NCBI RefSeq assembly: GCF_017591435.1
Contig: NC_059299.1
Span: 1,500,001 to 1,564,000, forward strand
DNA length: 64,000 bases
DNA from: Portunus trituberculatus
Lineage: Eukaryota > Arthropoda > Malacostraca > Decapoda > Portunidae
Direction of reading: 5' to 3'
Part shown: positions 35,600 to 47,181 of the stretch, piece after piece
How positions within the stretch are numbered: position 1 is the stretch's first letter
How the letters are laid out: each line of letters begins with the position of its first letter
Notes under the pieces: model-generated
What the model was told of the DNA's origin: nothing
The model's database searches: none
Seen by the model: the letters and a program-made list of their open reading frames with translations, nothing else
Translations under genes and position numbers: made by a program

Positions 35600-36362
35600 T
35601 AGTATATCTTTTCCTCTTTTTCCTCCCAACGTTTGTCTTAATGGTGTAGGTTGTGGCGTGTGTGGGCACTGTGTTGTCTTGCCTCTATTTCCTCTTGTTT
35701 GTCTTTTTCCTCTTATCCTTTATTGTTTTCTATTTTTTCTTCTTTTTCTTATTTTCTCACTATTTGGTGTTGGTTGTGTAGTCTTCCTTGCGTTGTTTTC
35801 CTTTTTTTTCCTCTTTTTACTCATTTTCTTATTTTCTTTAGTTTTTCTCTTTTTCTTTCTCGTAATTTTAGTTTTCTTGTTTCCGGGGTTCTTTATTCGT
35901 CATCTTCCTCTTCCTCCTCCTCTTCCTCCCTCTTCTCCTCCTCTTCCTCCTCCTCTTCTCCTCCTCGTCCTCCTCATATTTCTTCTTTTCTTTCTATTTT
36001 TCCTTGCATTTCTCCGAGTTTCGTTTTTTCGTCTTCCTCTCTATATTTCTTTTCATCTTTTTCCTACTTTTCACTTTCCTTCCTTTTTTTCTTCTTTTCC
36101 TTTTGAGTTCTCTTGATTTTTTTTTCTCCTGTTTCCTTGCCTCCTTTCAAACTTAACATTTTCTCGTTTCTGTTTCCTCTCCTCCTCCTCCTCCACCTCT
36201 CCTCGTCCCTCTCCTCCTCCTCCATCTTCATCTCCACCACCTCCTCCTCCTCCTGCCTCTTTTCAAACTTACATTTTCTCGTTTCTATTTCCTCCTCCTC
36301 CTCCACCACCTCCTCGTCCTTCTCCTTCTTCTCCATCTCCACCTCCTCTTCCTCCTCCTTTT
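35600..36362. repeat. Pyrimidine-rich tract with CCT clusters
   Basis: T/C-rich low complexity, with a duplicated block at 36141-36260 and 36255-36362 (TTTTCAAACTTACATTTTCT, then TTTCTCGTTTCT). No gene supported. Confidence 0.85.
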
Positions 36363-36461
36363 AAGAGAGACAGAGTTAATTACGTGAGTTCTAAAGATAA
36401 TGGGTCCTGTTGGCAATTCAGAAACTTTATCAACATGGACCTAGAATTACAGAAACAGCGT

Positions 36462-36663
36462 TAACCCCTTCAGTACCATGACGCGTTACCATATTCGTTT
36501 TGGTTGTTATTTGGTGATATTATACAGCTCCAGAAACTTAAGATAGTGAAGATTCTGGCTATTAATCTTCTGACCACCATAGACCCTTCCTAATGTCAAT
36601 AAAATGGTCTAATCGTGCACAAATGTCATGGTAAAAAATGTGTCCCAGTACTGAAGGGGTTGA
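36462..36663 (-). mobile_element. MITE-A
   Basis: Complete termini with a deletion of about 10 bases in the middle. TTAA at the left, TTGA at the right. Confidence 0.88.
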
Positions 36664-36748
36664 AATTTTTATCCGTGTAACTTTGACTAGAAGCCTTCGA
36701 AAATTGTGAAGGTGAGGCAAAGAAGTGTTTCAGAATATGGGCCTGAGT
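36664..36748 (+). mobile_element. FB-B right end fragment
   Basis: AGAAGCCTTCGAAAATTGTG, then AAGAAGTGTTTCAGAATATG, directly after a MITE-A copy. Confidence 0.65.
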
Positions 36749-36801
36749 GAGTGTGGCTGGAGAACAGGTGAAAGGAAGACGCCTCATAGTGATTGAACAA
36801 A

Positions 36802-37101
36802 GGATTAATTCACTCCCATTGGAAATTACATCGCACACGTGTTTTCCTTTATTTCCTTCCCTCGACTGTTCCTACACTTGAAATAAAAAAGGAAAAGCAA
36901 AAAGTTAGTTCACTCCCACTGAAAATAATATCGCACACGTGTCTTCCTATATTTCCTTCCCTTGACTGTTCCTACACTTGAAATTAAAAAGAAAAATCGA
37001 AGGGTTAGTTCACTCTCAATGGAAATTATACAATACACGTGTTTCCCTTTATAATTCTCCTCCCCTTGACTGTTCCTGCACTAGAAATAAAAAGGAACAT
37101 A
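36802..37101. repeat. 100-bp tandem triplicate
   Basis: Three units with TTCACTC at 36809, 36909 and 37009. Each carries CACGTG in a C(A)CACGTGT context, a CCTTCCC-type block and GACTGTTCCTRCACT. Copies have diverged by many substitutions. Confidence 0.9.
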
Positions 37102-37356
37102 GAAACACAATAAAAAAATAGCTCCAGGAAGAGGTAGAGAGCGAGAACTAGTAAAAAGTGTAATGTGGATGGGTAACTTTCTCTCCCTCCCTTGTGACTT
37201 TTAGCATACACGGCCTCCTCAGCCCACTCAACTTTCCCGCTCCTTTTTACCTCAATATCAAAGTTACAATATCGAAGTTACGGAGCCGTGTGGGAGGAAG
37301 GAGCAAAGTACAGAGGTGGAGGCAGAGAACAGTAATAACTCTGATAAAAAAAATAA

Positions 37357-37568
37357 TTGACCCCTTTAGTACTGGGACACATTTTCGCCTTATTTGTGTA
37401 CGATTAGACCATTTTACTGGCATTAGGAAGGGTCTATGGAGGTCAGAAGATTAATGGTCACAGTCTTTACTTTTTCAATCGCCTACATACGTTTCCGAAG
37501 CTGTATAAAATCACCAAATAGTAAGCAGAATGAATATGTAAGAGCGTCATGGTACTGAAGAGGGTTGA
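37357..37568 (+). mobile_element. MITE-A with TTGA on both sides
   Basis: Complete, flanked by TTGA left and right. The identical non-consensus site on both sides supports a 4-base target duplication. Confidence 0.88.
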
Positions 37569-38204
37569 TGTGGACGAAAACTAAAGAGAAAACAAGAGAA
37601 TGAAAGAAAACGGCATAACATCACACGATCCAACGTATACTAGCATAAAAAATGACTAACAATACGAATAACAGTAATAAACATTGTAGGAAGGGATAAA
37701 ATTGAAGAAAACAAGATTACGTCTCAAACAGTAACGTAAATTCACACAAGACAATAACAACAGTAGGAATAATAATAAGACTTCAGTAAGAGGGGCTTGG
37801 AATCCTTTAGGTTATGTGTTCTGTTGCTAGGTTCGAGTAAGCCGAGGGAAAGGAGTTAGGTGCAAGGAGTTGAGTCGTTTCCTGATCTAAATGATGTGTC
37901 TAACCCCCAACACAGACTCCCTCTGGCTTAGTTCACATGTACACCGCTAGAGGGCTGTAACAATTAACTACTCTTTACATAGTTGCCCAATAACCCAACA
38001 ATGTAAATCTCAGTTCTCTCTCTCTCTCTCTCTCTAACATGTATACAGTTGCTTTGATCATAAAAGACCTCACACCTCCATTATTCATCTCACTCCCCCG
38101 TGTTAATGTGACAGACAGGAACACAAGGCAGCTGCAAATTTCTACTTCGAATAAAAAAAGACTAAAAGAACGAAGCTTACATGTACGTACATCATCTTGA
38201 GAAA
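37569..38204. other. Unique DNA
   Basis: Contains ACCGCTAGAGGGC at 37943 and a short (CT)n at 38014-38034. No gene. Confidence 0.5.
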
Positions 38205-38430
38205 TTCAGGTTTAGTAGAGAAGTGGGAGGAAACTGATTTTCAAAGAGAGTGGCTGACGAGTGGAATGAACTCAGTGGTCATGCTCCTAGTGGTGAGTCA
38301 ATAATGAGTTTTAAAAGAGGATAAATGAATGGATGGGGATGATAGATGGAATTAGGTAGCTTTGCTCATACAGGGACTGCCACGTGAAGGCCTGACAGAC
38401 TCGTGCAGATTCCCCCTTATGTTCTTTTGC
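38205..38430 (+). pseudogene. LINE-1, decayed second copy
   Basis: Plus-strand relic that reads FRFSREVGGN, a stop, then FSKRVADEWNELSGHAPSG and SIMSFKRG. It aligns with the reverse transcriptase end at 33456-33640. The UTR sequence after it matches the 33 kb copy (GGAATTAGGTAGCTTTG). It has several stops. Confidence 0.8.
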
Positions 38431-38544
38431 TAACACACAATTTTACCTCCTTCTATTTACCCAGCGCCATCAATTCACCCAGTCCTCTCTCGCACCTCCC
38501 TGTCCTGACTCCACTACCAACCCAACCACCGAGGCTTACCCAAT

Positions 38545-38665
38545 CTCACCACAAGTTTCCTTCCAAGAGCGTGAGTGAGTGAACCGAGACTCATCTAATC
38601 CCACCACTAGTTTCCCTCCAAGATCGTGAGTGAGTGAGTGAGTGAGTGAGTGAGTGAGTAAGTGA
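38545..38665. repeat. Short tandem duplication plus (GAGT)n
   Basis: CAAGTTTCCTTCCAAGAGCG and CTAGTTTCCCTCCAAGATCG are a duplicated segment, each followed by GTGAGTGA. The second is expanded to (GAGT)n. Confidence 0.8.
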
Positions 38666-38861
38666 GAGAGTAAACGAACTTAGAGAAGGAACAACTCGAG
38701 TGACCGGAAGCAGGGAAGGTAAGAATTAGTGAACAAAACTATGGTAGGTCTGAACGATAAATGCAGACACAACACAAACCACGAAAAATGAAAAATATGG
38801 ACGATAAGAAATGAAACAAGAGAGAAAACTTGTAAAAAAAAAAAAAAAACTAGAAAAACAC

Positions 38862-38862
38862 T

Positions 38863-38909
<47 letters not shown>
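38862..38909. repeat. (GA)n
   Basis: Preceded by an A-run. Confidence 0.96.
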
Positions 38910-39269
38910 AGGGCGGCAGGTTGTAGATGTGAACAAACTTAAGCGTACCTCACTCCTCAATGTTCTTCGGGATTTAAACTTCTCGCCAAGATATATACGG
39001 ACCTTCACTCGCCAGAACCTGCGGGGGAAAAAGGGAAGGCAAGGATGAAAAAGGGTGAGGTAGTGGAGGCGGCGGCGAAGGAGGATAAAAGGCTACCAAA
39101 GGCTTTAAACGCAAAGGGCACAGATAGAAGGAAGAGCTTCGTGTGGTGGGGGAGGAGGAAAAGAAAAGGTATTTTTGTGGTTTTAATTCCATAAACATAA
39201 AACCTCATGGAGTAAACAGGAAAATTAATTCAGTTTAATGTGGTTGTTATATATGTATGCATGCAGGTG

Positions 39270-39336
39270 TCTCTCTCTCTCTCTTTCTCTCGAAAATTAA
39301 TTCATTAAGTGTGCTTAATATACATATACATACAGA

Positions 39337-39388
<52 letters not shown>
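39270..39388. repeat. (CT)n tracts
   Basis: 39270-39291 and 39338-39388, with duplicated AAAATTAATTCA-type flanks (39220 and 39293). Confidence 0.93.
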
Positions 39389-39392
<4 letters not shown>

Positions 39393-39415
39393 ACCCAGAG
39401 CGCCATCTAGCGGTG

Positions 39416-39829
39416 GGGTGGAGAGCAAACTTCCATCTGTGACCTCTGCATACGTTGTCCTTACTTAGTCCCTTCCACTTCTCACATAAATGAACCCAGC
39501 ATAATGTAAATCTCAATTATCACTCCCTCCTCTCTCTCTCTCTGTTCTCCCGTACTCAGTTTCGTCAATCTGCTCTCCTTAACCTCCACCAATCCGACTA
39601 ATTACAGGTACACACACAAGCCAGTCCCTCCACATTGGCGCACGAGACTACTCACCCTCCACCGCTGGCCTTACTAAACCCCTCCACACTCGCTACGCCT
39701 GCATCTCAACACTCCTCTACATGCTACCAATTGAAGGAAACATAACACACAGCCATAACAACTTACCAAGCTTCACACATGCGGAGAGAGGCGAAGGAAA
39801 ACAAGGACACGCCACAAAAACACGCTAGT
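39416..39829. other. Unique DNA, no gene seen
   Basis: C/A-rich. Begins beside GCGCCATCTAGCGGTG at 39400. Confidence 0.5.
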
Positions 39830-40025
39830 TTCTTCCTCTTGTTCCTGGTAATGGCGGATTCGCGTCCTCCACTCTCCTTCCTTCTCTCCCTTCTCACTTG
39901 CCGCTGACGTCACGAGATGCTAGCGCCGCCGCAGCTTGTTCCTCCCCCCATTGTTGGAACCTCACTACTCGCCACTCACTCTCTGCCTTGATTCCTTACG
40001 CTGCATTGTATATATTGTAATTGGT
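39830..40025. promoter_or_regulatory. Possible promoter: CpG-rich stretch with CRE
   Basis: TGACGTCA, the full consensus CRE, at 39905-39912. It is flanked by CpG-rich sequence (GCGCCGCCGCAG), ATTGG (inverted CCAAT) at 40019, a TATATATT stretch near 40010 and GGCGGATTCGCG near 39852. Direction and target gene are unknown. This is one of few repeat-free CpG-rich spots here. Confidence 0.3.
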
Positions 40026-40061
40026 TGCTAGGTATTATTGACACTGGCCACTGAGAGAAAG

Positions 40062-40146
40062 GTGTGTGTGTGTGTGTGTGTGTGTATTCTCGTATTTATT
40101 TCTGAGCCCACAGTTTCCATCGAGACACTTCAATATTCGCGGCCAT

Positions 40147-40192
<46 letters not shown>
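40062..40192. repeat. (GT)n and (GA)n
   Basis: GT 40062-40086, GA 40148-40191. Confidence 0.95.
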
Positions 40193-40196
<4 letters not shown>

Positions 40197-40222
40197 AGAT
40201 ATTTACTTCATTTCATGCTCAT

Positions 40223-40436
40223 TTAACCCGTTCAATATTGGAACGCAATTTTACCTTGATTTTCAGGTACGATTAGACGTTTTTATTAACATTAGGAAGG
40301 GTCTATGGAGGTCAGAAGATTGATGCCTAGAGTCCTCACTATTCTGATCCGTCACATAAATTTCTGCAGCTGTATAAAATCACCAAATAGTAACCAGAAT
40401 GAATATGAAAACGTGCCATGGTGCTGAAGAGGTTGA
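40223..40436 (+). mobile_element. MITE-A
   Basis: Complete, TTAA at the left and TTGA at the right. Confidence 0.88.
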
Positions 40437-40740
40437 ATAATAAGTAAGAGCCTGAGACCTCCCAGTACGTCATCACCACGAACACAGCCACACCTACACT
40501 GCTCCTGGACACCTAACTACACTTTCCTCTGAGCGTCAGGAACTTCCACCCTTCACATAACAATTAGACACCACTACACTCCCGGCCAGTCAACTTAATT
40601 ATGAATCAGTTCCCTCTGCCTCAACATTCTTCCCTCCTTCATTACTTCGCCATGCATCTCACTTCCACACACTCGCTGTACCTCAGGCCAAGCTGTCTAA
40701 AGGGCAATAACCTAGCTCTGTTACCTAACTCTGGCCAACC

Positions 40741-40952
40741 TTAATACTCTTCAATACTGGGACGTTTCTTTACCTTGAGTGTTGGGTGTGATTAGATGAT
40801 TTTATTGGCACTAGAGAGGCCCAGTTGAGGTTTGAAGAATAATGGTCAGTCTTCACTATTTTAATCCCCACATAAGTTTCTGAAGCTGTATAAAATCACT
40901 AGATAGTAAGTAGAATGAATATGAAAACACGTCATGGTACTGAAGAAGTTAA
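40741..40952 (+). mobile_element. MITE-A, first of a dimer
   Basis: Complete. Its right TTAA (40949-40952) is shared with the following copy. Confidence 0.9.
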
Positions 40953-41161
40953 CCCCTTCAGTTCTGGGACGCATTTTCACCTTGAGCTTTCGGTATGATT
41001 AGACCATTTTATTGACATTAGTAAAGGTTTATGGAGGTCAGAAGATTAATGGCCCGAGTCTTCACTTTTCTAATCCCTATACAAGTTTCTGAAGCTGTAT
41101 AAAATCACCAGATAGTAAGCAGAATGAATATGGAAATGCGTCTTGGTACTGAAGGGGTTAA
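40949..41161 (+). mobile_element. MITE-A, second of a dimer
   Basis: Complete, TTAA at both ends, close to the family consensus. Confidence 0.9.
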
Positions 41162-41648
41162 GCTCACATGTGGTGTGGGGGAGGGAGAGGAAACAAGAAT
41201 CAGATCACTTGAATCATCCACCTTTAGTCATCCACTTTTAGTTCACCCATATCTATCTATACACCATCACTTCCATTGATTACTTCGTCCTTTATGCCCC
41301 TTCCACTATTTCACCCTTTCTACCCCATCCCTTATCCATTCTGCCCTTCATTTACCACTCCATCCACCTCTACATCCACTATTTCCTCAAAGAACCAAGC
41401 CTTTTAATTCCCACTTTTTCCACCATCATCTTCACACCTCGCCGTGCTCTTTACGTCACCGGGAAAATCTGACAAGTACTTAGGAGCGATGAAGATGCAA
41501 ATGAGGTTTCTCTTTTACGTTCAGTCTATTTGTAGGTATTCAATTTCCAGCGAGCCTCGTGTGCAGCGTGTGGGTGTGAAGTAAAGGCGTCTTGCTGGGC
41601 GTGGCGAAATGAATTGGTTGTCCATGAAAAGAAAACGAGATGAAAGGC

Positions 41649-41719
<71 letters not shown>

Positions 41720-41816
41720 AAGTGAAGAATAATTATGAGGGAAAACAAAAGTCCTGTGTAGTTTTTCATTTAGCTAAGGAATGATGAATGAAATATTGTG
41801 AACATGAGACAGATTC

Positions 41817-41854
<38 letters not shown>

Positions 41855-42156
41855 GGAAATTGTATTAAAACAGTGGTAAAAAAGAGAATTACATTTATTT
41901 TCCCATCAGTTTCTAGTGACAGCCTGGGAGCAAGATATACTACGTACGCTACAACACAGACAATCTTGCTCCATGGACGGTGACACAGTTTGTACTAGCG
42001 TGAAGTAACACTGGCTAGCAAGACTGACTGAGGAAGAAGGAATCGCGATGAACACAACTCTATCATAGTCTTATCAAAGTTATTCAGGGTTGGTCAAACT
42101 TTCATATAACAATAACAGGAGATGTTAGTGCTGGAAAAAAGAACTTTGAGTAGAAA
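41162..42156. other. Unique DNA around two microsatellites
   Basis: Nothing coding seen. Pyrimidine-rich 41215-41440. Confidence 0.5.
41651..41851. repeat. (GA)n and (CT)n
   Basis: GA 41651-41717, CT 41820-41850. Confidence 0.95.
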
Positions 42157-42369
42157 TTAGCCCCTTCAGTACTGGGACGCATTTTTACCATGAGTTTTGG
42201 ATATGATTTGACGATTTTATTCATATTAGGAAGGGTCTATGGAGGTGGGGAGGTTAATGGCCAGAGTCTTCACTATTTCAATCTCAACATAAGTATTTCA
42301 AGCTGAATAAAATCGCTAAATGTTAAGTAGAATAAATATGAAAACCTGTCATGGTACTGAAGAGGCTAA
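42157..42369 (+). mobile_element. MITE-A
   Basis: Complete, diverged. TTAG at the left and CTAA at the right. Confidence 0.85.
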
Positions 42370-42378
42370 GGGGTAACA

Positions 42379-42411
42379 GTACAAAAAAAAAAAAAAAAAA
42401 AAAAAAAAAAC
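42379..42411. repeat. Poly-A run
   Basis: About 31 A residues followed by CACACACA. It could be the tail of an unseen retroposon, but I recognise no body before it. Confidence 0.9.
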
Positions 42412-42929
42412 ACACACATACTAAACTCTTATAACAGGTTAGAAAAATACAAGATAAAATATATATAAACAACTTCACTTGGTCTTTTCATCAGTGCACA
42501 GTATCAGATGCGAGGGACAGGTAGACAGGTGAGTGAGAAGCTTAAATGTGGCAGGTAAATATTAAGGTGAAAACCCTGGATGACGCACAACACACCTGCT
42601 CATCCCTTGGCTAATTACACACCTGCTTTCACACACCCACACGTCTCACCAAAATATTATCCTTAAGGAACACAAATTTCTGAGGGAAAGAAGATTTACC
42701 CTCCTCCTCCTCCTACACAGAAATCCTACACAGGGCGATACAGATAGGAAGAGTGACAGGGAATTTTAAAAGACGTGGGGTAGAAGAGATGAATCGCCAG
42801 AAACATGAAAATTGAATAAAGAGTACATTTAAAACACCATCTGCCTATCCATCTGTCCACTGTAGATGAGTAAGTAAAGAATAGCCTTTGTATATATTTA
42901 ATTATTTACTTTTTACTTTTTAATAAACT
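42412..42929. other. Unique DNA, nothing seen
   Basis: AT-rich, with a short CCT run at 42702. Confidence 0.5.
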
Positions 42930-43175
42930 AATATATCTATCTATCTAATTATCTATCTTTGTTTGTGTGCCTGCTCTTTGTCTCTGTCTGTCTGCATGTT
43001 TGTCTGTCTGTCTGTCTTTCTGTGTGTCTGCATGTTTGTCTGCCTTTCTGTCTGTCTCTGTCTGTCTACCTCTGTCTTTGTCTTTATGTCTGTTTGTCTT
43101 TCTGTCTGTCTCTGTCTGTATGTCTGTCTGTCTGTATGTATGTTTGTCTGTTTGTCTGTCTGTATCTGCGTCTAT
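42930..43175. repeat. (GTCT)n degenerate array
   Basis: TCTA units, then TCTG with TTTGTCTG and CATGTTTGTCTG variants. Confidence 0.94.
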
Positions 43176-43341
43176 CTAAATACCTAGTCCTTTCTAACTA
43201 TCGAAATATCTATCTCCTGATCTGTCCATCTATCTGTTTGTCTGCTTCCCAGTTTCCCTTCTTTGTGTGTATATCTTTATCTTTCTCTTTGTGTCCGTCT
43301 GTCTGTGTGTCTGTTTATCTACGTCTTATCTATTATGAAAC

Positions 43342-43741
43342 GTAACCTCTTCATTACCGTGACTCATTTTTACCTTGAGTTTTGGGTGTGATTAGACGAT
43401 TTTATTGACATTAAGTAGGGTCTTTGGAGGGCAAAAGATTAATGGCCAGAGCCTTCACTATTTTAATCCCCCCACATGAGCTTTATAAAATCACCAAATA
43501 GTAACCAGAATGAATATGGAGACTCATGTTTTATAGAGACTTTAAGACACTTTGGCATGTTTTAATGACATTTCAAGAGTCTGGCTATAGTAACACCATT
43601 TTAATGACATTAGGAGGGGTCTATGGAGGCCAGAAGATTAATGGCCAAAGCCTTCACTATTCTAATGAGTTTCTGAATCTGCATAAAATCACCAAATATG
43701 AAAATGAATATGAAAACGTGTCATGGTACTGAAGGGGTTAA
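43342..43741 (+). mobile_element. Two partial MITE-A copies, head to tail
   Basis: A left-hand part (43342 to about 43525, losing its right terminus) is followed by a copy lacking its left terminus (about 43570-43741, ending GTACTGAAGGGGTTAA). On the minus strand they supply AATAAA near 43400 and ATTAAA near 43560 and 43590, downstream of the SLC5A7 stop. Confidence 0.8.
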
Positions 43742-43938
43742 TATTTTTCACAGGTACATGGGGATATGAAATAATGATTATAATATAACTGCATATTGAA
43801 AAGTGGATTGCCATAAAAGCATCAGACAGCTTAACTCTTAATACGAGTACATACTTTGTGTGTTGAACGTAATATTATGAAATGACCCTTACAATATTAT
43901 CCCTGCTTCGCTCCATCAAGTATAAAAGTATAAAGGAT

Positions 43939-43994
<56 letters not shown>

Positions 43995-44238
43995 CAGCAC
44001 AGAGCAACACAACACAACACGACACAACACGAAACGACACGACACGAACTAACACAACACAACACAACACACAGACCCTGAAAAATAAAATAAAGAAAAA
44101 GAAAGAAAAAGAAGAAAAGGGAAAAAATACACACACACACACAAAAAAAAACATGAATCCATAAAAGAGAAAGAGACAGAGAAAGAGAAAGAGACACACA
44201 AACATTCCTACCAACATTACAACTCACAACCACAACGA
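43742..44238 (-). other. Presumed SLC5A7 3' untranslated region
   Basis: Non-coding DNA directly after the stop codon. It contains a CACAA pentanucleotide region (44000-44075) and a (CA)n tract (43940-43992). I see no AATAAA or ATTAAA on the minus strand here. The nearest candidates lie further on, inside MITE-A copies at about 43400-43600. Confidence 0.4.
43940..44075. repeat. (CA)n and (CACAA)n
   Basis: CA 43940-43992, then ACACA/ACACG pentanucleotides, in the presumed SLC5A7 3' UTR. Confidence 0.93.
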
Positions 44239-44470
44239 CTAAAACCGAGCCATCTCCATTGGTCGATGCTGGCCGTTCGACATATCCATTGCCGGGTTAT
44301 CGATACCTTTGGGAGTGTCCTGGCGGGGCTTCGGCGGCAGGGCGGTGACTTCCATGCTCCTGTCACTAAACACATCCAGAAGGTCGCGCAGGTAACCCAT
44401 GTCATAGAGGAGCCGTGTGAGCCAGGAGACACACAGAAGCGTAACCATGGTGACTATCATAGAGAGAGTC
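44239..44470 (-). CDS. SLC5A7: SLC5A7 last exon (TM13, C-terminal tail, stop)
   Basis: Starts with TLSMIVTMVTLLCVSWL (TM13), then YDMGYLRDLLDVF and a hydrophilic tail containing LPPKP and GIDNPAMDMSNG, and ends ARF with TAG at 44239-44241. The LRDLL stretch is dileucine-like; internalisation signals of that kind are known in CHT tails, but its role here is inferred. The acceptor CACGCAG lies just after a long (TC)n run that supplies the pyrimidine tract. Confidence 0.92.
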
Positions 44471-44475
44471 CTGCG

Positions 44476-44528
<53 letters not shown>

Positions 44529-44610
44529 GTGGTAGGTAGATTAAAACGTATTGTTATTAGGAGTACGGGTAAAGATTGTGAAAGTACCTGATTGTGATAG
44601 AAATGCGATT

Positions 44611-44670
<60 letters not shown>

Positions 44671-44800
44671 CTCTCTCTCTCTCCCTCTCTGTATATTTTA
44701 TTTAAACAAACATTTATACACAAAAATGAGGCAGAAAATTCAACATCGTGTATATAATCATTTTAAAAGCCTAAATACTAAACTAAATACTAAATCATAC

Positions 44801-44853
<53 letters not shown>

Positions 44854-45219
44854 TGAAGGGAAAATACTGCGTCCCGTCGATATAGTAAGGGTACCTGATG
44901 ACTGCGGGCACGCCAAGCACTTTCTCCCCACCTACAACAAGAAAACGGGATGAGGCGACGTTGCATGTGTGGGGGAGACTAAAAAGAAAACGTGGGGAAG
45001 GCTGGATAACAAAGAAAACCGTGAAAAGAGGAGGGTAAGAAAGAAAATGTGAGGAGGAGAGGGAAACAAAGGATGAAAGGAGCACGTCAGTCTGCAGCCT
45101 CGGGAAGGAAAGATGATGCAAATGAGATTAACGTGAGAGCGAATGATTGACCTTAGAATCTAATTATAATTGGAGGGTTTAGCGTGAACAAATGAAGGAG
45201 GAAGGAGGTTTCTGGGATT

Positions 45220-45286
<67 letters not shown>

Positions 45287-45408
45287 GATAAACTCAAGAT
45301 AAGGAGGACGTAAAAAAAAAGAGGGGCAGGAAATGAATAAGAAAAGGAACATATTGAAAGTTTCTCAAGACTAAAAGACAAGAAATTAACGAACAGAGGT
45401 GAAAAAAA

Positions 45409-45471
<63 letters not shown>

Positions 45472-47137
45472 AGGCTAACACACAGAGATACTGATAGAGA
45501 AAAAAGACGAAACAGGCATAAGATTAAAGACTTTTATAGTTTTAGACAGAAAAAAATCAACATTCAGATGGAAATGAAAAAAAAATATGATTGTATAAAA
45601 GATGAAGAAAATGGAGAACTTGATTATTGACTAAGGACCCTGAAAAAAAAAAAAAAATAGATAAACAAAATGATAAAGATTTTCCCTGAATTCTCACTAA
45701 ATATTAAAAGAAAAATAATAATACACAAAAATAATAAAGAAAAACAAAATAATGGAAGGAGAAAAACGTGCATTGTGGATCCGAATGAATAACAAAAAAA
45801 TAAGCAAAAGAAATAAAAAAAAAAAGAATATATCATGCAAATCTTCTATTCACCCGGAAGGAGACTGAAAGAAAAAGAAAGAAGCAAAAGAAAGAACAAA
45901 GAATGACAGTTCCACGAAGCAACAAAAAAGAAACAAGAAGAAAAGAACCGAGAAAAAGAAATATACGAGAAGATGCGAACTCATGCCAGGAAATGGAGTA
46001 AAAACAAAAGAAAGAGAATTAAGACGAGCAGATTGTGTGATTCTCATAGATGGCTGAGCAACTACTGAATCAGGAGAGACAAAAAGATGGAGAAGATGAG
46101 AAAATGAGATGAGACAATAGAAACATGGATGAGATGAGGAGATGGAAGGGATGAGAAAAAGGAGAGATGGAGAGATGGAAAAATGAGAGATAAAAAGATG
46201 GAGAAGAGGAGAAGATAGAGATGAGAAAATGGAGGAGATGAGAAGATAGAAAGATGGAGAAATAGAGAGATGGAGAGATAGAAGAGATGAGATGAGGAGA
46301 TGGAAGTGGTGAGAAAATAGAAAGATGGAAGAGATGGAGAGATGGACAAATGAGAGATAAAAAGATGGAGAGATGGAGAAATGAGAAGATGGAAAGATGA
46401 GAAGATGGAGAGATGAAGAAGATGAGAAAATGGCTGAGAAATTATTGAATGAGAAGAAGAAATGAGAAGATGAAGGAGAGAGAAGTGGAGGAGGAGAAGA
46501 GATGAGAAGATGAAGGAGAGAGGAGTGGAGAAGGAAGGAGGAGGAGAAGAGATAGGAAGATGAAGGAGAGAGAAGCGGAGAAGGAAAAAGGAGGAGAAAC
46601 AGAAGGTAAATGAGGAACAAGAACAAGAAGAAAAACAAACCACAATGACAAGAAGATAAAAAAAACAAGAAAAAAAGAAAAAAAGCGATAAAAGAAGAAA
46701 AGAAGAAAGAAAAGAGATAGAGAAAAAAAGAAAGAGAAATAGTTACGTCTTCAGGGACAGATTAACAAGATACCAACACTATTATCACGAAAAGAAAGAA
46801 AAACACTATAGAACCTAACTTATAATCTCTGTAGCCTTTGAAAAGGAGCTGTGAGTGTGTGTGTGTTTCACTGTTTGATCTGCTGCAGTCTCTGACGAGA
46901 CAGCCAGACGTTACCCAACGGAACGAACTCAGAGCTCATTATTTCCGATCTTCGGATAAGCCTGAGACCAGGCACACACAACACACCGGGACAACAAGGT
47001 CACAACTCCTCGATTTACATCCCGTACCTACTCACTGCTAGGTGAACAGGGGTTACACGTGAAAGGAGACACACCCAAATATTTCCACCCGGCCGGGGAA
47101 TCGAACCCCGGTCCCCAGCGCTCTAACCACTGAGCTA

Positions 47138-47181
<44 letters not shown>

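Noticed and set aside
42379..42411. Poly-A tail of a retroposon
   Set aside because: No recognisable body or target duplication upstream. It directly follows a MITE-A copy.
45850..46668. 272-codon minus-strand frame in an SLC5A7 intron
   Set aside because: Repetitive GAGATGGAGA tract, intronic, no motif.
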